DNA of 64,000 nt from assembly GCA_963849605.1 (NCBI GenBank), contig CAWKHX010000002.1, forward strand, positions 744,001 through 808,000. The letters run 5' to 3'. Numbering within the stretch: the stretch's first letter is position 1; each line of letters opens with the position of its first letter. The DNA comes from DASPHG01 sp963849605 (GTDB lineage: Bacteria > Actinomycetota > Thermoleophilia > Solirubrobacterales > Thermoleophilaceae). Shown here one piece after another: positions 7,286-15,045 of the stretch. The position numbers and the translations under genes were made by a program. Below the pieces are notes generated by a model. That model worked only from the letters and a program-made list of their open reading frames with translations. It searched no databases and was not told the origin of the DNA.

Positions 7286-8700
7286 TCGATCAGATGGACC
7301 TTGAAGAGGTTCGTGCCGCCGGCCCGGTGCGCCGGCAGGCCTGCGGTTATGCCGATCTTGTCACCCACGTCCGCGAATCCGCACCGCCGCGCCGCCGCCG
7401 CGCACGCCTCGAGCAGCGCTGTGGTGCCCTCCGGCTCCTGGTTCAGCTCGCCCCGAACACCCCAGAGCAGGCAGCAGCGCCGGACCACCTCGGGGCGCGG
7501 CGACAGGGCGAGCACCGGGGCCTGGGGCCGGTGGGCCGAGATCACGCGCGCCGTGCCGCCCGTCATGGTCGGGACCACGAGCGCCTTCAGCCCGAGCTGG
7601 TAGCACGCGCCGACGGCGCCGAACGCGATCGTCGCGGCTTCATCGCTCCCCCGCTCCGCCCGCTCGGTCAGGAAGCGCCCATACGGCAGCTCGCGCTCTG
7701 TGGCGATGGCGATCGAAGCCATCATCGCGACCGCCTCGACCGGATGGCGGCCGATCGCCGTCTCCTGGGACAGCATCACCGCGTCGGTGCCGTCGAAGAT
7801 CGCGTTGGCCACGTCAGCAACCTCCGCCCGAGTGGGGCGGGTGGACTGCACCATCGACTCGAGCATCTGCGTGGCCGTGATCGAAGGCTTCAGCTGCCTC
7901 CCTGCGAGGTGCAGGATCCGCTTCTGGACCAGGGGCACCTCCTCGATCGGGAGCTCGATCCCGAGGTCGCCCCGCGCGACCATGACCCCGTCGGCGTACT
8001 GGATGATCTCCTCCGCGTTGTTCGCCGCCGCCGGCTTCTCGATCTTCGCGATCAGGGGGATCTCGCGGTCGCCCAGGTGCTCGCGAACGGGCTCGAGGTC
8101 CTCGCGCCTGCGCACGAACGAGAGCGCGATGAAGTCCACCCCCATCTCGACCCCGGCGTCGATGAGGGCGAGGTCGTCGCCGGAGACGGCCGGCAGCGAG
8201 ACGGTGACGTTCGGCAGGTTGATTCCCTGGCGCGAGGCCAGCGTGCCGCCCACCTCGACGCTGCAGCGGACCTCCTCTCCCGCGACGTCGCGCACCCGCA
8301 GGCGGACCGCGCCGTCCGCCAGGTATACGACCTGGCCCGCCTCGACCAGCTCGGCGAAGCCCGGCCAGGCGACGGGCAGGCGGCCGTTCCCGGTCTCGCC
8401 GTTCCCGGCGGGCACCAGCGTGACGTGGTCGCCGACAGGGAGCTGCACGACGTCGCCCGGGATCGGCCCCAGGCGCAGCTTCGGCCCGGGCACGTCCTGG
8501 AGGACGGCAACCTCGCGGCCGGCGGCGCCCGCGGCCGACCGAATCAAGTCGACCGCCTCGGCGTGCTCCTCCGGCGAGCCGTGGGCGAAGTTGAGCCGAG
8601 CGACGTCCATGCCAGCCTCGACCATCCGGCGAAGCACCTCCGGGTCGCGCGACGCAGGCCCGATCGTGGCGACGATCTTGGTCGACCGGATGGCGCCCAT
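7282..8700 (-). CDS. pyk: Pyruvate kinase
   Basis: A 472-residue enzyme converting phosphoenolpyruvate and ADP to pyruvate and ATP, the last step of glycolysis in the cytoplasm. It opens 'RSTKIVATIGPAS' and contains the active-site block 'IAKIEKPAAANNAEEII' followed by 'DGVMVARGDLGIELP', which holds the catalytic lysine and metal-binding Glu/Asp. The C-terminal allosteric domain is present; length is normal for the type without an extra PEP-utiliser domain. It heads a two-gene unit with the membrane protein at 6707-7285. Upstream lies a 253-base gap shared with the divergent mIHF gene. Confidence 0.96.
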   Translation of the reverse strand: MGAIRSTKIVATIGPASRDPEVLRRMVEAGMDVARLNFAHGSPEEHAEAVDLIRSAAGAAGREVAVLQDVPGPKLRLGPIPGDVVQLPVGDHVTLVPAGNGETGNGRLPVAWPGFAELVEAGQVVYLADGAVRLRVRDVAGEEVRCSVEVGGTLASRQGINLPNVTVSLPAVSGDDLALIDAGVEMGVDFIALSFVRRREDLEPVREHLGDREIPLIAKIEKPAAANNAEEIIQYADGVMVARGDLGIELPIEEVPLVQKRILHLAGRQLKPSITATQMLESMVQSTRPTRAEVADVANAIFDGTDAVMLSQETAIGRHPVEAVAMMASIAIATERELPYGRFLTERAERGSDEAATIAFGAVGACYQLGLKALVVPTMTGGTARVISAHRPQAPVLALSPRPEVVRRCCLLWGVRGELNQEPEGTTALLEACAAAARRCGFADVGDKIGITAGLPAHRAGGTNLFKVHLIE

Positions 8701-8775
8701 GACGGCGGAGGGTACCCCGCTGATAGGCGCCGGAAAAAAAGGCCGCTCTTAGCGCAGGTCGCCGAAAATTTTTGG

Positions 8776-8804
8776 TTGACCCGCCTTCAGTCTCGGCGTA
8801 AGTT
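8776..8804 (+). promoter_or_regulatory. Sigma70-type promoter for the mIHF gene
   Basis: TTGACC (8776-8781) and TAAGTT (8799-8804) are separated by exactly 17 bases. Predicted transcription start is near 8811, giving a leader of about 143 nt before ATG 8954. A six-codon ORF (ATG 8818 to TAA 8838, MPDTGD) lies at the very start of that leader. The rest of the gap 8701-8953 holds an A-rich stretch (8925-8930) and no other gene I can support. Confidence 0.6.
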
Positions 8805-8953
8805 CGCCGAAGCGTTCATGCCAGATACGGGGGACTAAAAATCAGGACCCCGGACGTCGTGCAGATGACTCGCAGTCGCGCCGTCCAGGGTCTCCTCAGG
8901 GCGTCTGGCTTGGCGGCGCTTACTTAAAAACAACGGATTTGCGGGGAGGTTTG

Positions 8954-9340
8954 ATGGGCGATCTCGCCATGGTCGATGCTGGGCCACAACAACACCTGAA
9001 GGCACTCGAGCGCGCTAACCGGGTCCGCCTTGCGCGGGCGGCGCTGAAGCGCAAAGTTGCGGCAGGTGAGCGCAGCGCGGCCGAAGTGATCATCGCCAGC
9101 CCGTGGGAAGCGGAGAGCATGTCCATCAGCGAGTTGCTGATGAGCCAGCGCCGCTGGGGACGGACGCGGTGCCGCCGCGTCCTGTTGTCGCTGGGGCTGC
9201 CGGAGAACAAGCAGATTGGAACGATGACGGAGCGTCAACGCGCGGCCCTCGCGGCGATGCTCTCGGCCAAGATGGGCGCCCCACGCGCCGAGCGGCAGCA
9301 GGAGAGCCGCCCGATGGGGCTGTCCCTCAGCCCGGTCTAG
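8954..9340 (+). CDS. mihF: Actinobacterial-type integration host factor (mIHF)
   Basis: A 128-residue basic protein starting at ATG 8954, with GGGGAGG at 8943-8949 as ribosome-binding site. The block 'ALKRKVAAGERSAAEVI' followed by 'MSISELLMSQRRWGRTRCRRVL' and 'GLPENKQIGTMTERQR' is diagnostic of mIHF/sIHF, a nucleoid-associated DNA-bending protein essential in mycobacteria and restricted to actinobacteria. A C-terminal extension of about 25 residues (Ala/Arg/Gln-rich) goes beyond the core. In most actinobacteria it neighbours gmk/rpoZ; here it stands alone between pyk and a glyoxalase-fold gene. Confidence 0.92.
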   Translation: MGDLAMVDAGPQQHLKALERANRVRLARAALKRKVAAGERSAAEVIIASPWEAESMSISELLMSQRRWGRTRCRRVLLSLGLPENKQIGTMTERQRAALAAMLSAKMGAPRAERQQESRPMGLSLSPV

Positions 9341-9792
9341 CCAGGCTGGAGTGACGGACCTGCCGGGTCGAACCCCGGCAGGTCCGTTGCGATCTCGATG
9401 ATGTGGCCGTCCGGGTCACGTATGTAGATGGACTTGAACCGCTCGCGGTCGAGCACCGGCGTGCACGGCACGTCGCGCGAGGTCAGGTAGCGCCGCCACC
9501 CCTCCAGCTCGTCCTCGCCGCTGACGCGGAAGGCGAAGTGGTGCGTCGAGCCGACGCCCACGGCTCCACGCTCCATGTTCGGATATTCGAACAGCGACAC
9601 GAGCGTTCCGGCGGCGCCGTCCTCATCGCCGAACCAGAAGTGGCGCGCGCTCGGGTCGTCCTTGTTGACGCCCGCCTCGACCAGCCGCAGCCCGAGTAGG
9701 TCGCGGTAGAAGGCCGCGGAGCGCTCGAGGTTGGCGCTGATCAGCGTGATGTGGTGGATGCCCGCGATGCGCAGGCGGCGCTCAGCGCTCAT
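9337..9792 (-). CDS. VOC (glyoxalase/bleomycin-resistance) superfamily protein
   Basis: A 151-residue single-domain protein. 'IAGIHHITLISANLERSAAFYRD' supplies the first metal-ligand His of the VOC fold, a central 'STHHFAFRV' the second, and 'YIRDPDGHIIEIATD' the terminal Glu. Members are metal-dependent dioxygenases, isomerases or resistance proteins; the substrate is not deducible. ATG 9792 follows the upstream gene's stop by two bases. Overlaps the mIHF stop by 4 bases tail to tail. Confidence 0.8.
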   Translation of the reverse strand: MSAERRLRIAGIHHITLISANLERSAAFYRDLLGLRLVEAGVNKDDPSARHFWFGDEDGAAGTLVSLFEYPNMERGAVGVGSTHHFAFRVSGEDELEGWRRYLTSRDVPCTPVLDRERFKSIYIRDPDGHIIEIATDLPGFDPAGPSLQPG

Positions 9793-9794
9793 GT

Positions 9795-10310
9795 TCAGCG
9801 GAAGCCGACGCCGCCCGAGCGGCGCTTGAACGCCTCCCGGAAGGACCAGAAGGAGATGCCGAACACGCCCAGGCCGGCGGCGAGGAGAAGAGGCAGGAAC
9901 ACCTTCCCGGCGGCGAGCGCGATGGCGGTGATCGCCACCACCGCGATCGCGCCGGCGAGCAGGATCGAATGCGACCTGAACCCGGCGAAGTGCTCGCGGA
10001 TCGACACCTCGAGGCCCGCGAGGGCGCCCAGGAGGAGCCCGGCCGCGAACATGACCACCCCCTGGTCGCCGCGCACGATGAAGCTGGCGATCAGCAGGAC
10101 GATCGACACCAGCACCGCGAGCTCGGCGAGCGGGAAGCTGCCCCATGGCGCGGGCGGGCGATCGTCGATCGACGGCCGGCCGCGCGCGTACGAGCGCCGC
10201 GTCTGGGCCCCCTCCACGCGCTGGCGGCGCGCCTCGTCGCGCTCCGCGCGCGTCGACCCGCCCGGCGCAGGCGCGCCCTCAGCCATCCGCTTGCGGCTAC
10301 GACGTCCCAT
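9795..10310 (-). CDS. Membrane protein with disordered basic N-terminus
   Basis: A 171-residue protein from ATG 10310. Residues 1-60 are charged and proline/arginine-rich (probably cytoplasmic and disordered). They are followed by about four transmembrane segments ('LAELAVLVSIVLLIASFIV', 'VVMFAAGLLLGALAGL', 'ILLAGAIAVVAITAIAL', 'VFLPLLLAAGLGVFGISFW'). No conserved domain recognised. It is likely co-transcribed with the VOC gene (2-base gap). A GC-rich 108-base gap separates it from the end of the Mce-linked genes upstream. Confidence 0.65.
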   Translation of the reverse strand: MGRRSRKRMAEGAPAPGGSTRAERDEARRQRVEGAQTRRSYARGRPSIDDRPPAPWGSFPLAELAVLVSIVLLIASFIVRGDQGVVMFAAGLLLGALAGLEVSIREHFAGFRSHSILLAGAIAVVAITAIALAAGKVFLPLLLAAGLGVFGISFWSFREAFKRRSGGVGFR

Positions 10311-10418
10311 GGGACTTGTCCGTGCGAAAACCGAGCAGCGCAAGGACGCAGGGAGCGAAGCCTGCTTCGCAGGCGAGCGACTGAGGACGCAGCGATGCGA
10401 CGGTTTGCAGCACGGATG

Positions 10419-10916
10419 TCAGGTGGCTAACGGGCAGCCGGAGGAGATCCGGACCCGCCACCAGTTGAGCATCATGCCGAGGATGCCCCAGCGCGGGCGG
10501 ACGTGCCAGTGCTTGCAACCGCGCTCGCCGATGTCCTCGGCCCCTACACGCACCCACTTGTGCTTCTCCGGCGCGAGCATCATCTCCTCGATCAGCCTGC
10601 GGTTCTGCTCCTCGACCCAGGTGCGGTCGCTGAGCGTGCGCCGGACGTCGTGGAGGCGCTCGGCGAGGTCGTCGCGCAGGCGCTCGAGCTCGGACAGGGA
10701 GAGCACCCGCGGGCCGCCGCGCGACCGGACAGCCCAGTCGAAGCCTCCGCGTGGGTAGGCGGAGCAGAAGAGCTCCGCCAGGTCCGACTCGAGCCGGGCG
10801 ACCTGCTCGAGCAGGTCGCGCCGCGCGGCGCGCTCGTCCGGGCCAGTCGTGACGAGCGGCACGGACGGAGGAGGTGGCTTCAGCATGCTGGCCACGCGCG
10901 GATAATAGACCCTCAC
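10419..10916 (-). CDS. Conserved hypothetical protein with C-terminal Cys/His motif
   Basis: About 165 residues from GTG 10916, which overlaps the previous stop as GTGA; ATG 10886 (ten codons in) is an alternative. The middle (residues 30-110) is a charged helical region, probably coiled coil. The C-terminus carries 'ERGCKHWHVRPRWG' and ends '...RISSGCPLAT', so Cys, two His and a second Cys could bind metal. Not recognised as a named family. It is the fourth gene of the coupled set following the MMPL gene at the end of the Mce operon. Confidence 0.6.
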   Translation of the reverse strand: MRVYYPRVASMLKPPPPSVPLVTTGPDERAARRDLLEQVARLESDLAELFCSAYPRGGFDWAVRSRGGPRVLSLSELERLRDDLAERLHDVRRTLSDRTWVEEQNRRLIEEMMLAPEKHKWVRVGAEDIGERGCKHWHVRPRWGILGMMLNWWRVRISSGCPLAT

Positions 10917-11548
10917 GAAGCTGTCCGCAGAACCTCCGTGACGGTCCAGAGCGCCTCCTCGACGCTGATCTCGGGCACACCCTTGACCTGCACGGTGCAC
11001 AGCAGCATCCGCTCCGTGGCGGGAATGACCCCCCGCTCCTCGGCGATGTCGCCGAATAGCACGGCGACCGAGCGGTCGGGATCGGCGAGGACGATCTGCC
11101 GCACCGAGAGCGGCCGGCCGTCGCCGCTGAGCCGTTCCCCCTCGTGGGAGAGCCGCAACCCGAGCGGCGGCGTCACCTTGTCCGCGTCGAGCGCCATGAC
11201 CGGCACGCCCGTCTCCACCGTCGCGATCACGAGCGCGTCGTCGAGCAGGTTCCGGCTGCGGAACGAGCCGTGCTTCATCCGGTCGAGCGCGGCCTGCTCG
11301 GCGGGCGTGCGGTGGTCGTCGGGGTCGATCCCGACCTGCCGGAAGAACACCCGGTAGGCCCACGGGATCGGCTCCTGGCGGAGGTGAACCGCCTTGCCGC
11401 CGGTGTAGCGGTCGCTCAGCTTCCGCAGGCGCTCCTTGATCTCCGGCGGTGTGCGGCCGGAGCCGCCCTCATGCGCGATCCAGCGCAGCCGGAGCTCGGG
11501 GAACTCGACCTCGAGGTCGGCATCGACCCAGCCCGTCTCGATGGTCAC
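10913..11548 (-). CDS. B3/B4 tRNA-binding-domain protein (PheT B3/4-like, stand-alone)
   Basis: A 211-residue protein from GTG 11548 (GTGA overlap with the redoxin gene). The central part ('YRVFFRQVGIDPDDHRTPAEQAALDRM' through 'NLLDDALVIATVETGVPVMALD' to 'IVLADPDRSVAVLFGD') matches the B3/B4 domain of phenylalanyl-tRNA synthetase beta, which in stand-alone form is suspected to bind tRNA or edit mischarged tRNA. No synthetase core is present. Its coupling to a lipid-transport operon is unexplained. Family call is from pattern memory; function is unknown. Confidence 0.68.
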   Translation of the reverse strand: MTIETGWVDADLEVEFPELRLRWIAHEGGSGRTPPEIKERLRKLSDRYTGGKAVHLRQEPIPWAYRVFFRQVGIDPDDHRTPAEQAALDRMKHGSFRSRNLLDDALVIATVETGVPVMALDADKVTPPLGLRLSHEGERLSGDGRPLSVRQIVLADPDRSVAVLFGDIAEERGVIPATERMLLCTVQVKGVPEISVEEALWTVTEVLRTAS

Positions 11549-12291
11549 CGAAGCAGCCTTTCCGCCCCAGCCCGCAGCTCGACGTCCGAGAGCGGGTTGT
11601 TCGGCTCGAACTCGCGCAATGTACCTCCGCGATCGATGAATGCGGTGGAGCAGTACGCGATCCGGTACAGGTTGAAGAGCACCGGCGGCGGCTCGTCCCA
11701 GCCGACTGGAAAGCCGACCCCCGCCGTTCGGACGGCGTCGAGCGCCTTGCTGCGCGAATTGCCCGTGATCGTCGCGGCGAACTGGAGCTCCGGCATTTGC
11801 GCGCTGAGCCGCGCAGCCGCGGCGAGCTCGTCCTCGCATTCGTCGCTCGTGGCGGCGATAACGAGAACGAGCGGCTTGTCGGCGAACAGGTCGCAGAGAT
11901 TGAAGACGTCTTCGCCCTTCACGCGACACGCCGGCGTCTCATTTTCCTGGAGATCGTCCTTTCGATTCTGCTTGATGTTCGTATCTCCCTCGAGATCGCT
12001 GTCGAGGAGGGGTGCGGCGAAGACCGGCACGCGCTCGCCCTCCTCCGGGCCGCGGTAGCCGCGGCCGGCGTTGGGGAGCGAGTTGAAGGCCACCACGATG
12101 ATCACGATCAGCGCGGCGACGCCGACGACCCAGGTGTAGCGCCCTGCCGGCCGGGGCGGGCCGGGCCGCTCGCGCCCCCTGCGCTCGGCCTCCATGTCGC
12201 CCTCATCGAGGTCCGCGAACCGCTCGGCGGCGGTGGGCTCGCGCGGGCCGAGGTCGCCGAAGCGGTCCTCAGGGCGGTCCTCAGAGCTCAT
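11545..12291 (-). CDS. Membrane-anchored thioredoxin-fold (TlpA/AhpC-like) protein
   Basis: A 248-residue protein from ATG 12291 (TGATG overlap with the MMPL stop). Residues 1-50 are acidic/basic and cytoplasmic, then a single transmembrane helix 'YTWVVGVAALIVIIVVAFN', then an extracytoplasmic domain with 'VPVFAAPLLDSDLEG' and 'CDLFADKPLVLVIAATSDECEDEL', ending 'AFIDRGGTLREFE' as in redoxin folds. Where peroxiredoxins/TlpA have an active-site Cys or CxxC it shows TSDEC, and further cysteines occur earlier (ACRVKG, NLCDL). It may be a disulfide or thiol protein acting outside the membrane beside the Mce/MMPL machinery; catalytic role is uncertain. Confidence 0.68.
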   Translation of the reverse strand: MSSEDRPEDRFGDLGPREPTAAERFADLDEGDMEAERRGRERPGPPRPAGRYTWVVGVAALIVIIVVAFNSLPNAGRGYRGPEEGERVPVFAAPLLDSDLEGDTNIKQNRKDDLQENETPACRVKGEDVFNLCDLFADKPLVLVIAATSDECEDELAAAARLSAQMPELQFAATITGNSRSKALDAVRTAGVGFPVGWDEPPPVLFNLYRIAYCSTAFIDRGGTLREFEPNNPLSDVELRAGAERLLR

Positions 12292-15023
12292 CAAGCACGC
12301 GAGCGGCGCGGGCGCGGCAGTCGCGGGCGCGGCAGCGACGGGCGCGGGAGGCGCACGCCGGCGAGCTCCTCGCGCAGAGCGCGCCACCACACCCGCGGGT
12401 CGAGGTCGCCCACGCCGAAGCTGCGCCGCTCGGCCCAGACGAGCGCCGCGGGAAGGACGATCATCACCCCGAGCAAGGAGACCGTCAGGTCGACGACCGT
12501 CACGATCCCGAAGTCGCGCAGCATCCGGATGTCCGAGGCGATCAGCGCGGCGAAGCCCATGATCGCGGTCACGCCTGAGGCGAGCACCGCGGATCCCGTC
12601 GAGGCATATGTGGCGTCGATCGCCTCCTCGGGCTCCGCCCCTCCGGCCCGCTCCTCGCGGTAGCGCGCCGACAGCAGCACGCTGAACTCGGTCGAAATCG
12701 CGATCACGAGCGCACCCATGACCGCCGACATCGGGTTGAGCGGGATCCGGAGCAGGAAGAGGACGAGCGCCGACCAGCCGGTCGCGAGCGCGATCGGGAT
12801 CAGTGGGATGGCGGCCTCGCGGGTCGAGCGCCGCACGATCCTCAGCACGAGGAAGACGAGGAGCAGCCCCGCGAGCAGCGTCAGGAAGCGCCGCAGTGGG
12901 TCGGCGAGCTGGTCGTTCGCCTCGGCGGCCAGCACCGGCAGCCCTACCACCGCGGCGTCGACGCCCTCGGGCGGGTCGAGCCGCGAATTGATGTCGTCGA
13001 TCACGTCCTTCTGGCGGTCAAGCGGCATCAGCCGGATTCCGAATGCCAGCGTCGCCGTCGTGCGGTCGCTCGATATGACCGCCTGCGAGAAATACGGCGG
13101 GACCGCGTCGAGCAGCGCCCTCACGCTCGCCTCGCTCGTCGGCGTCCCCGACCTGAACAGGTCCGGGAGCGACAGCGCCGGACACAGCTCCGGCGGGTCG
13201 TTGTCCTGTGCGCAGGTGGACCCGACCTTGTACCCGTGCGCCTGGAGGACGCCGGACTGGAACTCGGTCATCCACTGGATCACCTCCGGGTCGGTGAGGT
13301 CGTCGCCCGACAGGGTCACGTCGATCTCGCCGGACACGCCAGTCGCGTCCTGCAGGACGTTCACGTCCTTGAGCGCCTGGAGGTCGCGCGGCACGAGCTC
13401 CCGCACGTCCGAGATCACCTCGGTCTGGGTGTCCGCGACCCAGCCCAGCGCGGCGACCGCCAGTCCGACCATCAGAACCCGCCGCGGCCGCTCGAGCGCG
13501 ACGTCGACCCCCCGTCGCCCCCACCTGCGGAGCACGGCAGCCGCGTAGCCGACGCGCTCACCCAGCGCGCTCGTGGCGATCGCCTCCCACCAGCCGGCCG
13601 CCGTCGCGCGCACGCGCGGCAGCATCGGGGGGACGTCCGGCCGCCGCTCGGCGAAGCGGACGAGCGACGCGAAGCCCGCCGTGAGCGCACAGCCGAGCGC
13701 GACGAAGATGCCAATTACCAGCAGCGCGCCGAAGCCGCGCACCATCGGGACGGGCGACAGGAGCAGGACGAGGAAAGCGACGGCAGTCGAGAGCCCGGCG
13801 GTCGCAATCGTCGGACCACCCGCGCTGGCCGCCGCGACCGCGGCCGCCGCTGGGGGCGGCGGCACTGCCGCGGTCTTCTCCACCTCTTCGAAGCGCGCCT
13901 GGAACTGGATGCAGTAGTCGACCGCCAGGCCGATCAGCACCGGCAGGGCGGCGATCGACGCCATCGTCAGGCTGGCGCCGGCGACCGAGAACGCGCCGAA
14001 TGTCAGCGCGACCGCCCCCAGGGCGAGCGCGAGCGGCAGCAGGCGCAGCCGGGTGCGGAAGACGAGCGCGAGCGTGGCGGCCATCACGAGCAGCGCGGCC
14101 CCGAGCAGGATGAAGATCGAGTCCCTGACCGCGCTGGCAAGGCTGTCGACCACGACAGGGACGCCCGTCACGTAGTACTGGCCGCCCCGGTCGAGCGCGA
14201 ACTGCGGGTGCGAGACCGCCTCCTGGATCTTGTCGACGGCCTCGTCGCGCTGCGAGTCGGAGAGCGTCGGCTTCATCCGGATCTGGATCAGCGCCGCGTC
14301 GTTCGACGGGAACAGGTACGCGAAGCGCGCCTTCGGCTCTCCCACCCCGCGGCTCGGGTCGAAGACGAGCTGCGAGACGAAGTCGACGTTGTCGAGCGAG
14401 GGAATGCTCGTCAGCCCGTAGCGAAGCGCCAGCCGCAGCGTGTCCTCGGTGAACTGCGCGTAGACGAGCGAGCGCGCCTGCTCGGCGAGGCGCTCCTGCT
14501 CAGCCGGCGGATCGCCGCGCCGCTTGGACAGCCGCCGTGCGGCAGCGGCCGCCGCCTCGGCCTCCTGCGCCTTCTGCGCCTGCTTGGCCTTGAACCCCTC
14601 GGAGATCTGGCCCGCCGCCGTGTTGATGAACGTCCCCGGGCCGTACACGACCTTCGCGGGCTGCTCCTGGGAGAACCAGGTGCAGACCTCGGGCAGCGTC
14701 TTGAGGCCTTCCTCGGGAACGTTGCCCGACAGGCAGCCCTCGAGCCGCAGCAGCACCCCGAGGTCGGGCGTGAGGATCGTCTGCTGGAGCTCGCCCTTGA
14801 CCAGCACCACCACGGGCTCCTCGCCGAACTCCTGGCGGAAGTCCTCGGTCGCCTTGAAGGCGGGGGAGCCCTTGTCCACGAGCGTGTCGGTGGACGCGCT
14901 CGGCTCGAGCCTCAGCGCGAGGACGGTGCCGAGGAGCACCAGGACGGCGAAGGCGCCGAGCACCGGCGCCGGGCGCCGTGCGACCCAGCGAACGATGCTC
15001 CCGAACGGGTCGCGACGAGCCAC
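12291..15023 (-). CDS. MMPL-family RND transporter
   Basis: A 910-residue protein with the RND half-repeat architecture: an N-terminal transmembrane helix, a large extracytoplasmic loop (about residues 45-300), five to six helices, then the same again in the second half. 'LPVLIGLAVDYCIQF' and 'MGALVIAISTEFSVLLSARYREE' are the MMPL motifs in helix 4 of each half; the second half has Thr/Glu where many have GxDYxxF. Family members export lipids or hopanoids. It lies 22 bases after the last Mce gene, and in mycobacteria MmpL proteins work with lipid trafficking, so a role in the same pathway is likely. The C-terminus ends in LPRP repeats rich in Arg. Confidence 0.85.
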   Translation of the reverse strand: MARRDPFGSIVRWVARRPAPVLGAFAVLVLLGTVLALRLEPSASTDTLVDKGSPAFKATEDFRQEFGEEPVVVLVKGELQQTILTPDLGVLLRLEGCLSGNVPEEGLKTLPEVCTWFSQEQPAKVVYGPGTFINTAAGQISEGFKAKQAQKAQEAEAAAAAARRLSKRRGDPPAEQERLAEQARSLVYAQFTEDTLRLALRYGLTSIPSLDNVDFVSQLVFDPSRGVGEPKARFAYLFPSNDAALIQIRMKPTLSDSQRDEAVDKIQEAVSHPQFALDRGGQYYVTGVPVVVDSLASAVRDSIFILLGAALLVMAATLALVFRTRLRLLPLALALGAVALTFGAFSVAGASLTMASIAALPVLIGLAVDYCIQFQARFEEVEKTAAVPPPPAAAAVAAASAGGPTIATAGLSTAVAFLVLLLSPVPMVRGFGALLVIGIFVALGCALTAGFASLVRFAERRPDVPPMLPRVRATAAGWWEAIATSALGERVGYAAAVLRRWGRRGVDVALERPRRVLMVGLAVAALGWVADTQTEVISDVRELVPRDLQALKDVNVLQDATGVSGEIDVTLSGDDLTDPEVIQWMTEFQSGVLQAHGYKVGSTCAQDNDPPELCPALSLPDLFRSGTPTSEASVRALLDAVPPYFSQAVISSDRTTATLAFGIRLMPLDRQKDVIDDINSRLDPPEGVDAAVVGLPVLAAEANDQLADPLRRFLTLLAGLLLVFLVLRIVRRSTREAAIPLIPIALATGWSALVLFLLRIPLNPMSAVMGALVIAISTEFSVLLSARYREERAGGAEPEEAIDATYASTGSAVLASGVTAIMGFAALIASDIRMLRDFGIVTVVDLTVSLLGVMIVLPAALVWAERRSFGVGDLDPRVWWRALREELAGVRLPRPSLPRPRLPRPRRSRA

Positions 15024-15045
15024 TGGCGGTCAGGTTACGAGACGC

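Noticed and set aside
10311..10418. GC-rich gap with hairpin GCCTGC-TTC-GCAGGC (10360-10374) considered as a terminator or repeat element
   Set aside because: No U-tract, no second copy seen in this window, and genes on both sides are on the same strand; kept only as an unassigned spacer.
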